A stretch of DNA of 64,000 bases from JBDHHQ01 sp039586035 (GTDB lineage: Bacteria > Gemmatimonadota > Gemmatimonadetes > Longimicrobiales > Gaopeijiaceae), in assembly GCA_039586035.1 (NCBI GenBank), contig JBDHLD010000004.1:62001-126000 (forward strand), written 5' to 3'. The position numbers and the translations under genes are program-made. Of this stretch, positions 1 through 7,995 are shown one piece after another. How positions within the stretch are numbered: position 1 is the first letter of the stretch; each line of letters opens with the position of its first letter. The notes below the pieces were generated by a model, which saw only the letters and a list, made by a program, of their open reading frames with translations, was not told where the DNA came from and did not search any database.

Positions 1-192
1 GAACAGCAGGCCCGTTTCGTCGACGATGGCCAGGTGCCGCTCCCTGCGCGCGTCCCGCTCGCCCATCAAGACGGGCACCATCACCAGAGCCAGCATCAGC
101 ACGGGAAGGCCCAGAGTCGTGAAGAGGAACCATCGGCTCCGCACCCTCTGCAGGTACTCACGGCGGATCACCGAGATTACGGGGTTCGTCAT
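1..192 (-). CDS. ABC-2 type transporter permease, N-terminal fragment (cut by window edge)
   Basis: Only the first 64 codons lie in the window. The protein begins MTNPVISVIRREYLQRV, a cytoplasmic amphipathic start typical of NatB-like ABC-2 permeases. A hydrophobic segment follows at residues 22-44, rich in Leu, Val and Met, and then a charged stretch that would be extracytoplasmic. The ATG at 192-190 overlaps the stop of the upstream ATPase gene in an ATGA, so the two are almost certainly co-translated as one exporter. Family knowledge: NatA/NatB-type pairs export sodium, drugs or other small molecules. The substrate here cannot be told from this fragment. Confidence 0.85.
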   Translation of the reverse strand, partial: MTNPVISVIRREYLQRVRSRWFLFTTLGLPVLMLALVMVPVLMGERDARRERHLAIVDETGLLF

Positions 193-1163
193 GGCGAAGC
201 CCCCGCGCCGGGGGCGGGCTCGGCGGGGGACCGGGGCCGAGGCGATGCCCCGCGCCCCCCCACGTGGCGCACGAAGATCTCGTGGAGACGGGGCTCGACC
301 AGCTCGAACCGGTGGATGCGCGCACCCGCGGCGATTCCCCTGCGTAGTACGTCCTGCTCGTCGGCACCGTCGGCGAGGACGAGGTGGACCTCACCCCCGA
401 CCTCCTCCACGTCCAGGACCTCGGGTCCATGCAGCCACTCCCCGTCCCCCTCGAAGCGTACCGCCACCACGCCCGCGGCCTCCGCGCGTTTGAGGTCGAC
501 CAGGTCCCCGTCCAGCACCTTCGTCGCCTCGGATATCAAGCAGACCTTTTCACAGAGTCGTTCGGCCTGATCCATGAGGTGGGTGGAGAAGAGGATGGTG
601 GTCCCGCTCTGCTGGAAGTCTCGAACGATTCCTTCGAGCACGTCCTGGTTCAGGGGATCCAGCCCGCTGAACGGCTCGTCCAGGATCAAGAGATCGGGCT
701 CGTGCAGGACGGTGGCGATGAATTGCACCTTTTGCTGCATCCCCTTGGAGAGATCCTCGAGCTTCTTCTCGGCCCAGCCCTCGAGCTCGAGCCGCTCCAA
801 CCAGCCGGCGCTACGCCGTTTCCCCTCGCGGCGCTCCACGCCCCGTATCTCGGCCAGGAACACCAGGAACTCGATGACCTTCATCTTCTTGTATACGCCG
901 CGCTCCTCGGGCAGATAGCCCACCCGGGTGCGACGCGTCACGTCCGGATCTCGGCCGAACAGGTCCACCCGTCCGCGGTCAGGGTGCAGGATGCCCATGA
1001 TCATCCGGATGGTCGTGGTCTTGCCGGATCCATTGGGCCCCAGCAGGCCGTATACTGCGCCCCGCGGGATCTCGAGGTCGAGGTTCGAGACGGCGAGGTG
1101 ACGCCCGAATTGCTTGGTCACGCCCTGCAGGCGCACCGCGAACCCGTCTTTGCCGGTTGTCAT
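189..1163 (-). CDS. ABC transporter ATP-binding protein (NatA-like)
   Basis: A 324-residue ATPase. Visible motifs are a Walker A GPNGSGKT at residues 42-49, the ABC signature LSKGMQQ at 138-144, a Walker B LLILDEP at 158-164 and a switch His in STHLMDQ near 195. The last 90 residues form the C-terminal domain (DUF4162 type) common in NatA-like ATPases, with a Pro/Ala/Arg-rich tail. It would power the ABC-2 permease encoded directly downstream, whose start overlaps this stop by ATGA. The ATG at 1163 faces the AbrB-like gene across a 136-bp divergent region. The transport substrate is unknown. Confidence 0.95.
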   Translation of the reverse strand: MTTGKDGFAVRLQGVTKQFGRHLAVSNLDLEIPRGAVYGLLGPNGSGKTTTIRMIMGILHPDRGRVDLFGRDPDVTRRTRVGYLPEERGVYKKMKVIEFLVFLAEIRGVERREGKRRSAGWLERLELEGWAEKKLEDLSKGMQQKVQFIATVLHEPDLLILDEPFSGLDPLNQDVLEGIVRDFQQSGTTILFSTHLMDQAERLCEKVCLISEATKVLDGDLVDLKRAEAAGVVAVRFEGDGEWLHGPEVLDVEEVGGEVHLVLADGADEQDVLRRGIAAGARIHRFELVEPRLHEIFVRHVGGRGASPRPRSPAEPAPGAGASP

Positions 1164-1236
1164 TGCACTCCGCTGGATGTACGTCGTGGCGTCCTCACGC
1201 CCGCCCGTCGCTCACTCTCCGGGTGGCGCGATCGCT

Positions 1237-1265
1237 TTGCCGAGTCTCCGGTAACGCTGTAGATT
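1237..1265 (+). promoter_or_regulatory. Putative sigma70-like promoter for the AbrB/macro gene pair
   Basis: A TTGCCG hexamer at 1237-1242 and a TAGATT hexamer at 1260-1265 are separated by exactly 17 bases, close to the housekeeping consensus. The start codon at 1300 lies 34 bases after the -10 box and is preceded by a good Shine-Dalgarno sequence (TGAGGAGG, 1288-1295). I know of no promoter data for this organism, so this is pattern-based only. Confidence 0.5.
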
Positions 1266-1299
1266 CGAGGCCGCAAAATAACAACAGTGAGGAGGCTGG

Positions 1300-1497
1300 A
1301 TGGCCATCTACCGGACGCTGTACTATGGCGATGTCACCGTCGGCGTCGGCGGAAGGATCACGATTCCTCAGGACATGCGGGATGATCTGGGCATCGACGA
1401 AGGCGATACCCTCACTGTTCGGATCGAGGAGACGCCACAGGGGAACCGCCACATGGTCCTTTGGCGGGCCGATCCCCAGCCCGGCGAGGAGGAATAG
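1300..1497 (+). CDS. AbrB/SpoVT-like (MazE-fold) DNA-binding protein
   Basis: A 65-residue protein with the swapped-hairpin AbrB pattern: GGRITIPQDMRDDLGI at about residues 18-33, then EGDTLTVRIEE. This fold occurs in transition-state regulators and in the antitoxin half of many toxin-antitoxin pairs. The start has a strong SD sequence (TGAGGAGG) 4 bases upstream. The macro-domain gene follows after 21 bases, so the two are probably one transcript. No toxin of the MazF or VapC type is encoded next to it, so a role as antitoxin is not supported. A small autonomous regulator is as likely. Confidence 0.8.
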   Translation: MAIYRTLYYGDVTVGVGGRITIPQDMRDDLGIDEGDTLTVRIEETPQGNRHMVLWRADPQPGEEE

Positions 1498-1518
1498 GAC
1501 GCACGCCGGAAGGTCGCC

Positions 1519-2028
1519 GTGACTCTGATACGCGTCGAAGAAGGTGACATCACCACGTTCGACGGCGACGCGGTCGTCAACGCCGCCAACAATCATCTGA
1601 TCCTGGGGGCGGGCGTCGCCGGTGCGATCCTGCGCCGGGGCGGGGGCACCATTCAAGCCGAGTGTGACGAGCTGGTGAGACAGCACGGACCTGTCCGTGT
1701 TGGCGAGGCTGCCCTCACGGGCGGCGGAGATCTCCCGGCCCGCTACGTGATTCACGCGGCCGCCATGGGTGACGAGCCCGCTTCTGCCGGCACCATCGAG
1801 TCCGCCACCCGAGAATCTCTCCGCATCGCCGTCGAGCAGGGCATTCGGTCTCTGGCCTTTCCGGTTCTGGGCGCGGGCGTCGGTGGCTTTCCGTTCGACG
1901 AGTCCGCGCGGATCATGGTGAGCGAGATCAGACGCTTCGCTCGGGAGCATCCCGACACCATCGAGACGGTCGTGCTCTACGGTTTTCAGCCCGAGCAGGC
2001 CGCAGCACTGCGCCGCACGCTGGCTTGA
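1519..2028 (+). CDS. Macro-domain protein (ADP-ribose / O-acetyl-ADP-ribose binding or hydrolysis)
   Basis: A 169-residue single-domain protein starting at GTG. It shows the macro-domain signature: GDITTFDGDAVVNAANNHL at residues 9-27, the glycine loop GAGVAGAI, and the late FPVLGAGVGGFP segment that wraps the distal ribose. Family members bind ADP-ribose and often remove ADP-ribose or acetyl groups from it; catalysis in the MacroD type uses the Asn found in NAANN. It follows the AbrB-like gene closely. The acidic and glycine motifs look intact. Whether it reverses protein or nucleic-acid ADP-ribosylation is open, and no ADP-ribosyltransferase partner (DarT type) is adjacent. Confidence 0.92.
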   Translation: MTLIRVEEGDITTFDGDAVVNAANNHLILGAGVAGAILRRGGGTIQAECDELVRQHGPVRVGEAALTGGGDLPARYVIHAAAMGDEPASAGTIESATRESLRIAVEQGIRSLAFPVLGAGVGGFPFDESARIMVSEIRRFAREHPDTIETVVLYGFQPEQAAALRRTLA

Positions 2029-2055
2029 GGCCCGTTCGAGGGCGCGCCGGGCCAG

Positions 2056-3459
2056 TCAGGGTACGTCCAGCTCCGTCCACCGCACCAGCGGCGTGAGCGG
2101 ACTCTTCCCGTCGTGCTTCCACCACGGCGGCGGGAACGGCTGGTCTTCGAATGAGCAGACCCGCGTCACCCCTACGATTGACAGGGCCTCCGCCAACGCC
2201 TCGGCCCGATCGGCGGGACCCGCGAAGCCCACCGTCTGGAGCACGGGCGCCAGGCCCGCAACGATCGAGGGGATCTGGGCCAGGTCGTCCACGGGCCGGA
2301 TTCGGACCGTCCTACCGGCGCAGGGCGACTCCGGCGAGGCGCCGGCGTCCACCACCACCGTCCAGGCCAGGCGCTCACCGGTCTCCAGGGACACCGAGGG
2401 ATCTACGGACGCCTTCATCTCCATGGCACCCCTGAGCTGCTGCACCGCGGAGGCCTCACCTGCCGTCCACCGCCCCGCTGGCAGCGTTCGGCCCGTCCGA
2501 GCGCAGGCATCTGCCACCTGAGCCGCCCACGCCTTGGGATCCACTTCTCCACCGACCTCCGCGAAGATCAGATGAGGAGAGACACAGCCTCGCTGGTCGA
2601 ACACGGCGGCGGCCAAGGCCACCGCCTCGCCCACCGCCCCCGCGTCGGTCGCGGTCAGGGCCTCCCGCGCCACCGCGCCGAAGCTCAGTCGGTGGTGATA
2701 CGCTACCAGGGGGGTCGTGATCGGCAGCCCGGTCCGCAGCCTGGCCACGGTGTCGCTCCCGCCGTATGCGACCACGAGGTCGGGTCTGGTCAGCGCCGCG
2801 ACGGGAGTGTCGTCACCGGGCCAATACGTCACCGCGACGGCCGCAGCCGCCTCGGGGTCGACCTCGGCGATACCGCGGGCAAACGCCACGCTGAGGGCAA
2901 CGTCGCCCAGGCCGGGCTTCGCCCAGACGGCCGACTTGACCATGAGCGCCCGGATCATGGACGCGGCGGTGACCCCAGGGACGGTCCCGGCACCGATGTG
3001 GAGCGTCAACGGATACCCCCGCGCCCGGAGTCCCGGGCGGTCGGCCGTAAAGCCGTCCAACGCGTCTGCCAACGGGGGCTCGGCTTCGACCGATCGGGTC
3101 AGCCGATCCGTGCGCCAGTCCGCCGCCATGCCGTCCAGCACACACGCCGCCATCTCCGAGGAAAGCCCGGTGGAGTCGATGAGAGACCCCAGCGCGCCCG
3201 CCCGCAGAGCGTCTTCGGGGTCGAGCATGCGCTCGGCCACGCGCCCCACCACCTCGGCGACCTCACGCCACGGCCGACGAGCGAGTGACCGCTGCGCCCG
3301 CCCGAGGGCGTCGGCCATGGCATCCAGCAACTCCGCCGAGGGCTCGATCCAGCGGACCCGCGCGGCACCCTCGGAGGGGACGGTGCGAGGCGGCCCCAAC
3401 CCGGTCACACCGGCAGGCAGCACCCAGCCGTCGAGGTCGGGGACTCCGCTCGCGGTCAC
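2056..3459 (-). CDS. LuxC-like acyl-CoA reductase
   Basis: A 467-residue member of the LuxC family, which reduces an activated fatty acyl group to the aldehyde with NADPH. It has the nucleotide loop HIGAGTVPGV at residues 154-163 and the aldehyde-dehydrogenase-like nucleophile in FDQRGCVSPH, with Cys292 as the acyl acceptor. The GTG start (3459-3457) overlaps the stop of the upstream LuxE-like gene in a GTGA, so the two are co-translated. No luxA, luxB or luxD lies nearby, so light production is not indicated. The likely product is a fatty aldehyde for another purpose. It is the last gene of a three-gene operon. Confidence 0.88.
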   Translation of the reverse strand: MTASGVPDLDGWVLPAGVTGLGPPRTVPSEGAARVRWIEPSAELLDAMADALGRAQRSLARRPWREVAEVVGRVAERMLDPEDALRAGALGSLIDSTGLSSEMAACVLDGMAADWRTDRLTRSVEAEPPLADALDGFTADRPGLRARGYPLTLHIGAGTVPGVTAASMIRALMVKSAVWAKPGLGDVALSVAFARGIAEVDPEAAAAVAVTYWPGDDTPVAALTRPDLVVAYGGSDTVARLRTGLPITTPLVAYHHRLSFGAVAREALTATDAGAVGEAVALAAAVFDQRGCVSPHLIFAEVGGEVDPKAWAAQVADACARTGRTLPAGRWTAGEASAVQQLRGAMEMKASVDPSVSLETGERLAWTVVVDAGASPESPCAGRTVRIRPVDDLAQIPSIVAGLAPVLQTVGFAGPADRAEALAEALSIVGVTRVCSFEDQPFPPPWWKHDGKSPLTPLVRWTELDVP

Positions 3460-4622
3460 CGCTCCACCGCGGCCAGCAGATCGTCCAGGGCGATCGAGCA
3501 GCCCCTGGGCTCTGCGCCCGGAGCCCTGCCAAGCAGACGGAAGCCGTCGCCCTCACTGACGCCCATGTCCTCGGTCAGCACAGCGGATACCGACCCCAGG
3601 TTCGCCAGATCCAGGTGAGCCAGCAGCCCGGGCTGGCCTTCGGCAACGGGTTCCAGCGACACCGGGTCCAACACCCGGCTGCGCATCCACGGTGGGGGGC
3701 GATGCACCCGTCCACTCCCGGGGGACGTTGTCACTACGGCGGCGGCGGCGCCGGCCACCCCGTCGTAGAACTGGGACAGCAGCTCGGTCATGCCGTATTC
3801 GTTGACGATCCAGGAGTCGGCGACGCCCAGGACACGGGCGATGCCCTGGTACAGCTCGGGTCTGGGTACTTCCCGGGATCGTCCCTTGAAGCCACCCGTC
3901 TCCATGACCCGGGAGCCTTCGGGGAGGCCGAGCGTCTCGGTGGAATCCAGGGTGTCGATCAGGTGAACGAAGGCGAAGGCGGTGCCGGCCACCAGCACGG
4001 GTGTGTCCTGCTCGGAAGCGTGGGTAGCCGCTGCAACGAAGCCAGCCACGTCCAACGAACCGGCGGCGTCCAGGAAGCTGCCGCTCCCTGCGGCTCCGCA
4101 CGCCTCCGTCACGACCGACACCATGTGACTCAGTGACGAGTCCGGTTGCGCGGACACGCTGGGCACCAGCGAAAGAACCGACATGCGGCCGCCCTCCGGC
4201 AGCAGGTGGGCCCGGAAGTTGGAGAGGAGGGACCCATGGTAGAGCGCGAGGTCAGGGACGTGATGAACGCCTCGGGCAGCCCTTCCTGCTGTCGTACCAC
4301 TGGTTCGGAACGTCGCGGACGCGGCACCGGGCCGGTGGGACACCAGATCCAGGACCTTGAACCCCGTGGTCGGCACGGCCGGGATGTCCGTCCACCGCTC
4401 GGCCGCAGCGGGCGAGATTCCCCTCGCCTGACAGTACGCGCGGTAGGGAGCGCAGTGCTGGAACTGATAGCCGGAAACCCGGCGGGCCAGAGCGTCGAAC
4501 GCGGAGTCCTCCAGGGGGGCGGTCACGCCTCCGGAGAACAAGGCGACCAACTCCGTGGAGATGGAGGCGAAGTCGTCGGGTGGGCCCCCAGGCGCTGCGT
4601 GGTCGGTATTCACGAAGCTCAC
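3456..4622 (-). CDS. LuxE-like acyl-protein synthetase (acyl-adenylate forming)
   Basis: A 388-residue enzyme with the phosphate-binding loop TSGTTAGR at about residues 107-114 and the adenylate motif VNEYGMTEL further on, both characteristic of LuxE and phenylacetate-CoA-ligase relatives. Family role: activate a carboxylic acid with ATP, hold the acyl chain as a thioester and pass it to LuxC. I chose the GTG at 4622 because it overlaps the stop of the upstream amidohydrolase in a GTGA; longer readings would run deep into that gene. It overlaps luxC-like downstream in the same way. The pairing with LuxC is conserved, while the acid used here is unknown. Confidence 0.87.
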   Translation of the reverse strand: MSFVNTDHAAPGGPPDDFASISTELVALFSGGVTAPLEDSAFDALARRVSGYQFQHCAPYRAYCQARGISPAAAERWTDIPAVPTTGFKVLDLVSHRPGAASATFRTSGTTAGRAARGVHHVPDLALYHGSLLSNFRAHLLPEGGRMSVLSLVPSVSAQPDSSLSHMVSVVTEACGAAGSGSFLDAAGSLDVAGFVAAATHASEQDTPVLVAGTAFAFVHLIDTLDSTETLGLPEGSRVMETGGFKGRSREVPRPELYQGIARVLGVADSWIVNEYGMTELLSQFYDGVAGAAAAVVTTSPGSGRVHRPPPWMRSRVLDPVSLEPVAEGQPGLLAHLDLANLGSVSAVLTEDMGVSEGDGFRLLGRAPGAEPRGCSIALDDLLAAVER

Positions 4623-6313
4623 GCGCCTCGGTACCCGCTTCCCCGCAGAGCCCTCCCGGCCAACCGGCCCGTCTGCTCGCCCTCCCGAATGGTCACCGCT
4701 CCGTTGACCACGACCAGGGAGATCCCGACGCCGTAGCGGTGTGGCTCGGTGAACGTCGCGCGATCGGCGACGGTCGTCGGGTCGAACGCCACGAGATCGG
4801 CGAAGGCACCCACCCGGAGGTGCCCGCGATCGACGAGACCGAGCTTGGCCGCGGGCATGGCGGTGATCTTGTTGATCGCCGCCTCGAGACTCAGGTCTCC
4901 GCGCTCCCGCACGTAACGGCCCAGCAGTCGAGGAAACGTGCCGTAGGCCCGTGGATGGGTGGACGACTCGGACAGGACGCCATAGGGCGCATACGCGCCT
5001 CCGTCCGAGCACACCATTCCCAGGGGGTGGGACAGGATCCGGGCCGTGTTCTCCTCCGACATGCCGAAGCCGATCATGCCCACGCCGCCCTCCTCGTTCA
5101 GGAGCAGCCAACGGACGGTCTCGAACGGGTCTTCGCCGCGCTCGGTGGCCAGCTCACCCAGCCGCCGGCCTTCGGCCCATTTGTTTCGGCCCGTGCGCGT
5201 CGAGGTGATCTGTACGGCGTCCCAGGAGCCCAGGAGCTCGACCTTGTCACGGCAATACCGCTCCAACGACGGTAGGGACTCAGCGTCTTGCAGACGTCGC
5301 AGGAATTCGGTCGTGCCGCCGCGCCGGGCGCTGGCGGGGAACAGATTCGAGAGCCCCGTGGCGTACGCCACGTAGGGATAGCGGTCGAAGTGCACGTCGA
5401 CGCCGCTGGCGCGGGCCGCCTCGATGGTGCCGAGGGCTGCGTCGGCCTTCCACCAGTTCCGACGGCCCTGCGCCTTGAGATGGGAGATCTGCACGGGGAC
5501 TCCGGCGAGTCGGCCTACGTGGAGCGCCTCCTCCACTGCCGCGAGCAGCTCGTCGTCCTCGTTGCGCATGTGGGAGGCGTACGGCAGGCCCGTGCCCGCC
5601 ATGACCCCCGCCAACGCCACCAGCTCACTCCGGTGGGCGAAGGAGCCCGGGGTGTACTCGAGCCCACTCGAGAGACCGATGGCGCCCTGGGCCAGGGCGT
5701 CGGAGACGAGTCGCCGCATCCGCTCCAGCTCGCGTGCGGTGGCGGGCCGATCCTCCATCCCTACCGCAAGGCCGCGCACCGTCCCTTGGCCCACCATGGT
5801 GGCCAGATTGACCGCCGACCCCGCCTCCCCGAGGCGATCCAGAAATCCTCCCAGGTCCCTGAAGTCGATCTCGATACCGTAGCGGTCCCGGTACCGGTCG
5901 CGGGTGGACTCGAACGCCCCGTCCGACCAGGGTCCCACCGAGCTCCCGTCCTGCCCCACCACTTCCGTGGTCACTCCTTGCCGCACCCGGCTCTCGGCGC
6001 GGGGATTGATGAGGAGCGACAGGTCGGCGTGGGAGTGGATGTCGATGAAGCCGGGCGCAACGGCCAGGCCCCCTACGTCGATCTCCACCGCCCCCGGCTC
6101 CGACACGCGGCCGACCCCGATGATCCGGTCGCCGGTGACCGCGACGTCCGCTTCCCGGGCCGGCGCGCCCGTTCCGTCGATCACGAAGCCGCCCCGCAGC
6201 ACGAGGTCCGGCGCCCGTGACCCATCCCGACCCCAGGCGCCGAGTCGTCGAGGCCCCATCATCGACGCACCCGCGGCTATCGCTCCGGCGCCCAGGAAGG
6301 TCCGTCTATCCAC
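4619..6313 (-). CDS. N-acyl-D-amino-acid deacylase family amidohydrolase, exported
   Basis: A 564-residue amidohydrolase of the D-aminoacylase group. The N-terminus MDRRTFLGAGAIAAGA resembles a twin-arginine signal. Metal-site motifs are HSHADL (His93, His95), an SHMRNEDDEL helix, QISHLKAQG and SDGGAYAP with the late Asp. The usual Asn-Cys-Gly metal-binding Cys of classical D-aminoacylases is replaced: the segment reads VVGQDGSSVG. Family members cut N-acyl-D-amino acids or related amides. It is the first gene of an operon with the LuxE- and LuxC-like genes, which suggests that a released acyl chain is activated and reduced. A second copy of the family lies at 44463-46184. Confidence 0.88.
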   Translation of the reverse strand: MDRRTFLGAGAIAAGASMMGPRRLGAWGRDGSRAPDLVLRGGFVIDGTGAPAREADVAVTGDRIIGVGRVSEPGAVEIDVGGLAVAPGFIDIHSHADLSLLINPRAESRVRQGVTTEVVGQDGSSVGPWSDGAFESTRDRYRDRYGIEIDFRDLGGFLDRLGEAGSAVNLATMVGQGTVRGLAVGMEDRPATARELERMRRLVSDALAQGAIGLSSGLEYTPGSFAHRSELVALAGVMAGTGLPYASHMRNEDDELLAAVEEALHVGRLAGVPVQISHLKAQGRRNWWKADAALGTIEAARASGVDVHFDRYPYVAYATGLSNLFPASARRGGTTEFLRRLQDAESLPSLERYCRDKVELLGSWDAVQITSTRTGRNKWAEGRRLGELATERGEDPFETVRWLLLNEEGGVGMIGFGMSEENTARILSHPLGMVCSDGGAYAPYGVLSESSTHPRAYGTFPRLLGRYVRERGDLSLEAAINKITAMPAAKLGLVDRGHLRVGAFADLVAFDPTTVADRATFTEPHRYGVGISLVVVNGAVTIREGEQTGRLAGRALRGSGYRGA

Positions 6314-6316
6314 TGC

Positions 6317-6595
6317 CTATTCCAGCGTCGACGCCCGGCGGATCCGACCCGGCTCGAGGCCACCTCCGGCCAGCACCTTCTCCCGGAGTCGACGCTCCTC
6401 GTCGTTCAGGAACGACAGCAACCGGTCCACGTGGTCGCGGGCCTCGTCGTAGGCTTCGGCGGGGAAGTCCGTCCCTTCCGCCGAACGAATGGCCCCGTCC
6501 AACGCATCCATCTCACGCAGGCTCTTCTCCAGGGACCTGCGGAGTCGGGTCAGGGCCCTCCGTGCTTCCTTTTCCGGCGATTCAGTGCGTGACAT
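6317..6595 (-). CDS. Small coiled-coil protein, function unknown
   Basis: A 92-residue, highly charged protein without signal peptide or membrane segment. Heptad-like helices are visible at residues 8-40 (EKEARRALTRLRRSLEKSL) and 50-77 (DEARDHVDRLLSFLNDEERR). It lies 3 bases upstream of the amidohydrolase start and on the same strand, so it probably heads that operon. Codon use is GC-rich in the third position like its neighbours, which supports it being real. I do not recognise a family. Confidence 0.65.
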   Translation of the reverse strand: MSRTESPEKEARRALTRLRRSLEKSLREMDALDGAIRSAEGTDFPAEAYDEARDHVDRLLSFLNDEERRLREKVLAGGGLEPGRIRRASTLE

Positions 6596-6754
6596 CGAAG
6601 GCCTGGCCGTGGGTATCGCCCCGTCGGGCCGAAGCGGACCGGCCCCGCGGACTCCCGAAGATGACGGCGCCCGCCGGCCTCCGGCAATGGTGCCCTCGGC
6701 CGCGGGCGCTGACCGTGAGGGCGGGTTCTCTTACCTTTGAAGGTCTTTCCGTCA

Positions 6755-6777
6755 GCAGGCGGGCGTGGCCCGCCTGC
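6755..6777. repeat. Perfect 10-bp hairpin in the divergent region before ypdA
   Basis: GCAGGCGGGC at 6755-6764 pairs perfectly with GCCCGCCTGC at 6768-6777 around a GTG loop. The 278-bp region 6596-6873 otherwise holds no convincing gene and lies between divergent starts, so the hairpin is in the leader or promoter zone of the ypdA-like gene and not at a transcript end. No T-run follows on either strand. It could be an operator or an mRNA structure. Confidence 0.5.
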
Positions 6778-6873
6778 AGCGGGGATCCGAGCACCCGCGC
6801 CCAGAGGGCGCGAATCACGAGTCACCGACCCGAGCCGCCTTCTCGGGCCGAACCGAGCAAGAGGAATCACCGA

Positions 6874-7887
6874 GTGCACGATACAGTGGACATCGCCGTG
6901 ATCGGGGCCGGACCCTGTGGCATCTCGGCCGGCGCGGCCGCCCGAGCCGCGGGATTGAAAACGGTCCTTTTCGACAAGGGATGCGTGACCCAATCTATCG
7001 TGGGCTATCCGTACTACATGACGTTCTTCAGCACCGCGGAGAAGCTCGAGATCGCGGGCGTACCCTTCACGATCGCGGAGCAGAAGCCCACTCGGAGGGA
7101 GGCGCTGGCTTACTATCGCCGCGTCGTGAAGGAGTGGCAGTTGGACGTGCGACAGTACGAGGAAGTCAGGAGCGTTTCGCGCCACGACGGCGGCTTCACG
7201 CTCCGGTCCAGGACCGCCGACGGGCGGGAGCAGGTCACCGAAGCCGAGGCCGTGATCGTGGCTACCGGGAGCTTCTTCCAGCCCAACTTCCTGGACGTCC
7301 CCGGTGAGGACCTGCCCAAGGTCCACCATTACTACACGGAGCCGTTCCCCTACTTCGACCAGGACGTGCTGATCGTCGGCGCCGGGAATTCGGCCGTCGA
7401 AGCGGCCCTGGAGCTGTATCGCTCCGGAGCGCGGGTCTCCATGGTTCACTTCCTCCACACCATCGACCGGGGGGTGAAGCCGTGGGTCGTGCCTGACATC
7501 ACCAACCGCCTCGAGCGCGGCGAGATTCCGGTCTACTGGAGGAGTCGGGTCGCCGAGGTCCGGCCGGGATCGGTGGTCATCCGAGATGAGGACACGGGCG
7601 AGTCGCGGGAGCTCGACAACGACTTCGTGGTCGCCATGACCGGCTGGCGCTCGGATCCCTACCTCCTGCGGAGCCTGGGCGTGAGCATCGACGAGGAGAC
7701 CGGGATACCCACCCACGACATCTCCACCATGGAGACCGACGTGCCGGGGGTCTTCATCGCCGGCGTTCTGGCCGCCGGCAACAACGCCAACAAGATCTTC
7801 ATCGAGAACGGCAAGCACCACGGCGGGCTCATCGTCGAGGCGTTGCTCGCGCGGCGCCAGCCTGAGGAGATTACTCGAGGGGCCTGA
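6874..7887 (+). CDS. ypdA: YpdA-family putative bacillithiol disulfide reductase
   Basis: A 337-residue FAD/NAD(P)H oxidoreductase. It has the N-terminal dinucleotide motif VIGAGPCGISAG with the conserved Cys15 of YpdA (Cys14 in the Firmicute enzymes), a second Rossmann motif VGAGNSAVEAAL, the ATG segment VIVATGSFFQP, and the C-terminal GVFIAGVLAAGNNANKIF. Family role: reduce oxidised bacillithiol with NADPH. I chose the GTG at 6874 because it is preceded by AGAGGA at the right spacing and gives the family length; the frame stays open far upstream without family similarity. If the assignment holds, the organism makes bacillithiol. No bsh synthesis genes are in the window. Confidence 0.9.
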   Translation: MHDTVDIAVIGAGPCGISAGAAARAAGLKTVLFDKGCVTQSIVGYPYYMTFFSTAEKLEIAGVPFTIAEQKPTRREALAYYRRVVKEWQLDVRQYEEVRSVSRHDGGFTLRSRTADGREQVTEAEAVIVATGSFFQPNFLDVPGEDLPKVHHYYTEPFPYFDQDVLIVGAGNSAVEAALELYRSGARVSMVHFLHTIDRGVKPWVVPDITNRLERGEIPVYWRSRVAEVRPGSVVIRDEDTGESRELDNDFVVAMTGWRSDPYLLRSLGVSIDEETGIPTHDISTMETDVPGVFIAGVLAAGNNANKIFIENGKHHGGLIVEALLARRQPEEITRGA

Positions 7888-7995
7888 ATCCCCGTGTCGG
7901 TGCTTCGTCCCCGATCCGGCGTTTGCCCCGTTGGGCCGCGGCGACCCACCAGCCGCGGAGGTCCGGGCGGCGACGCCCGCTGCGCAGCCGAGTAC

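Noticed and set aside
2056..4622. A bioluminescence (lux) operon
   Set aside because: Only LuxC- and LuxE-like genes are present; no luxA, luxB or luxD lies in the window and the neighbour is an amidohydrolase.
5288..6220. Long forward frame opposite the amidohydrolase, and similar long antisense frames over most genes
   Set aside because: In GC-rich DNA, antisense frames stay open by chance; these translations are rich in Arg, Pro, His and Gly without any motif.
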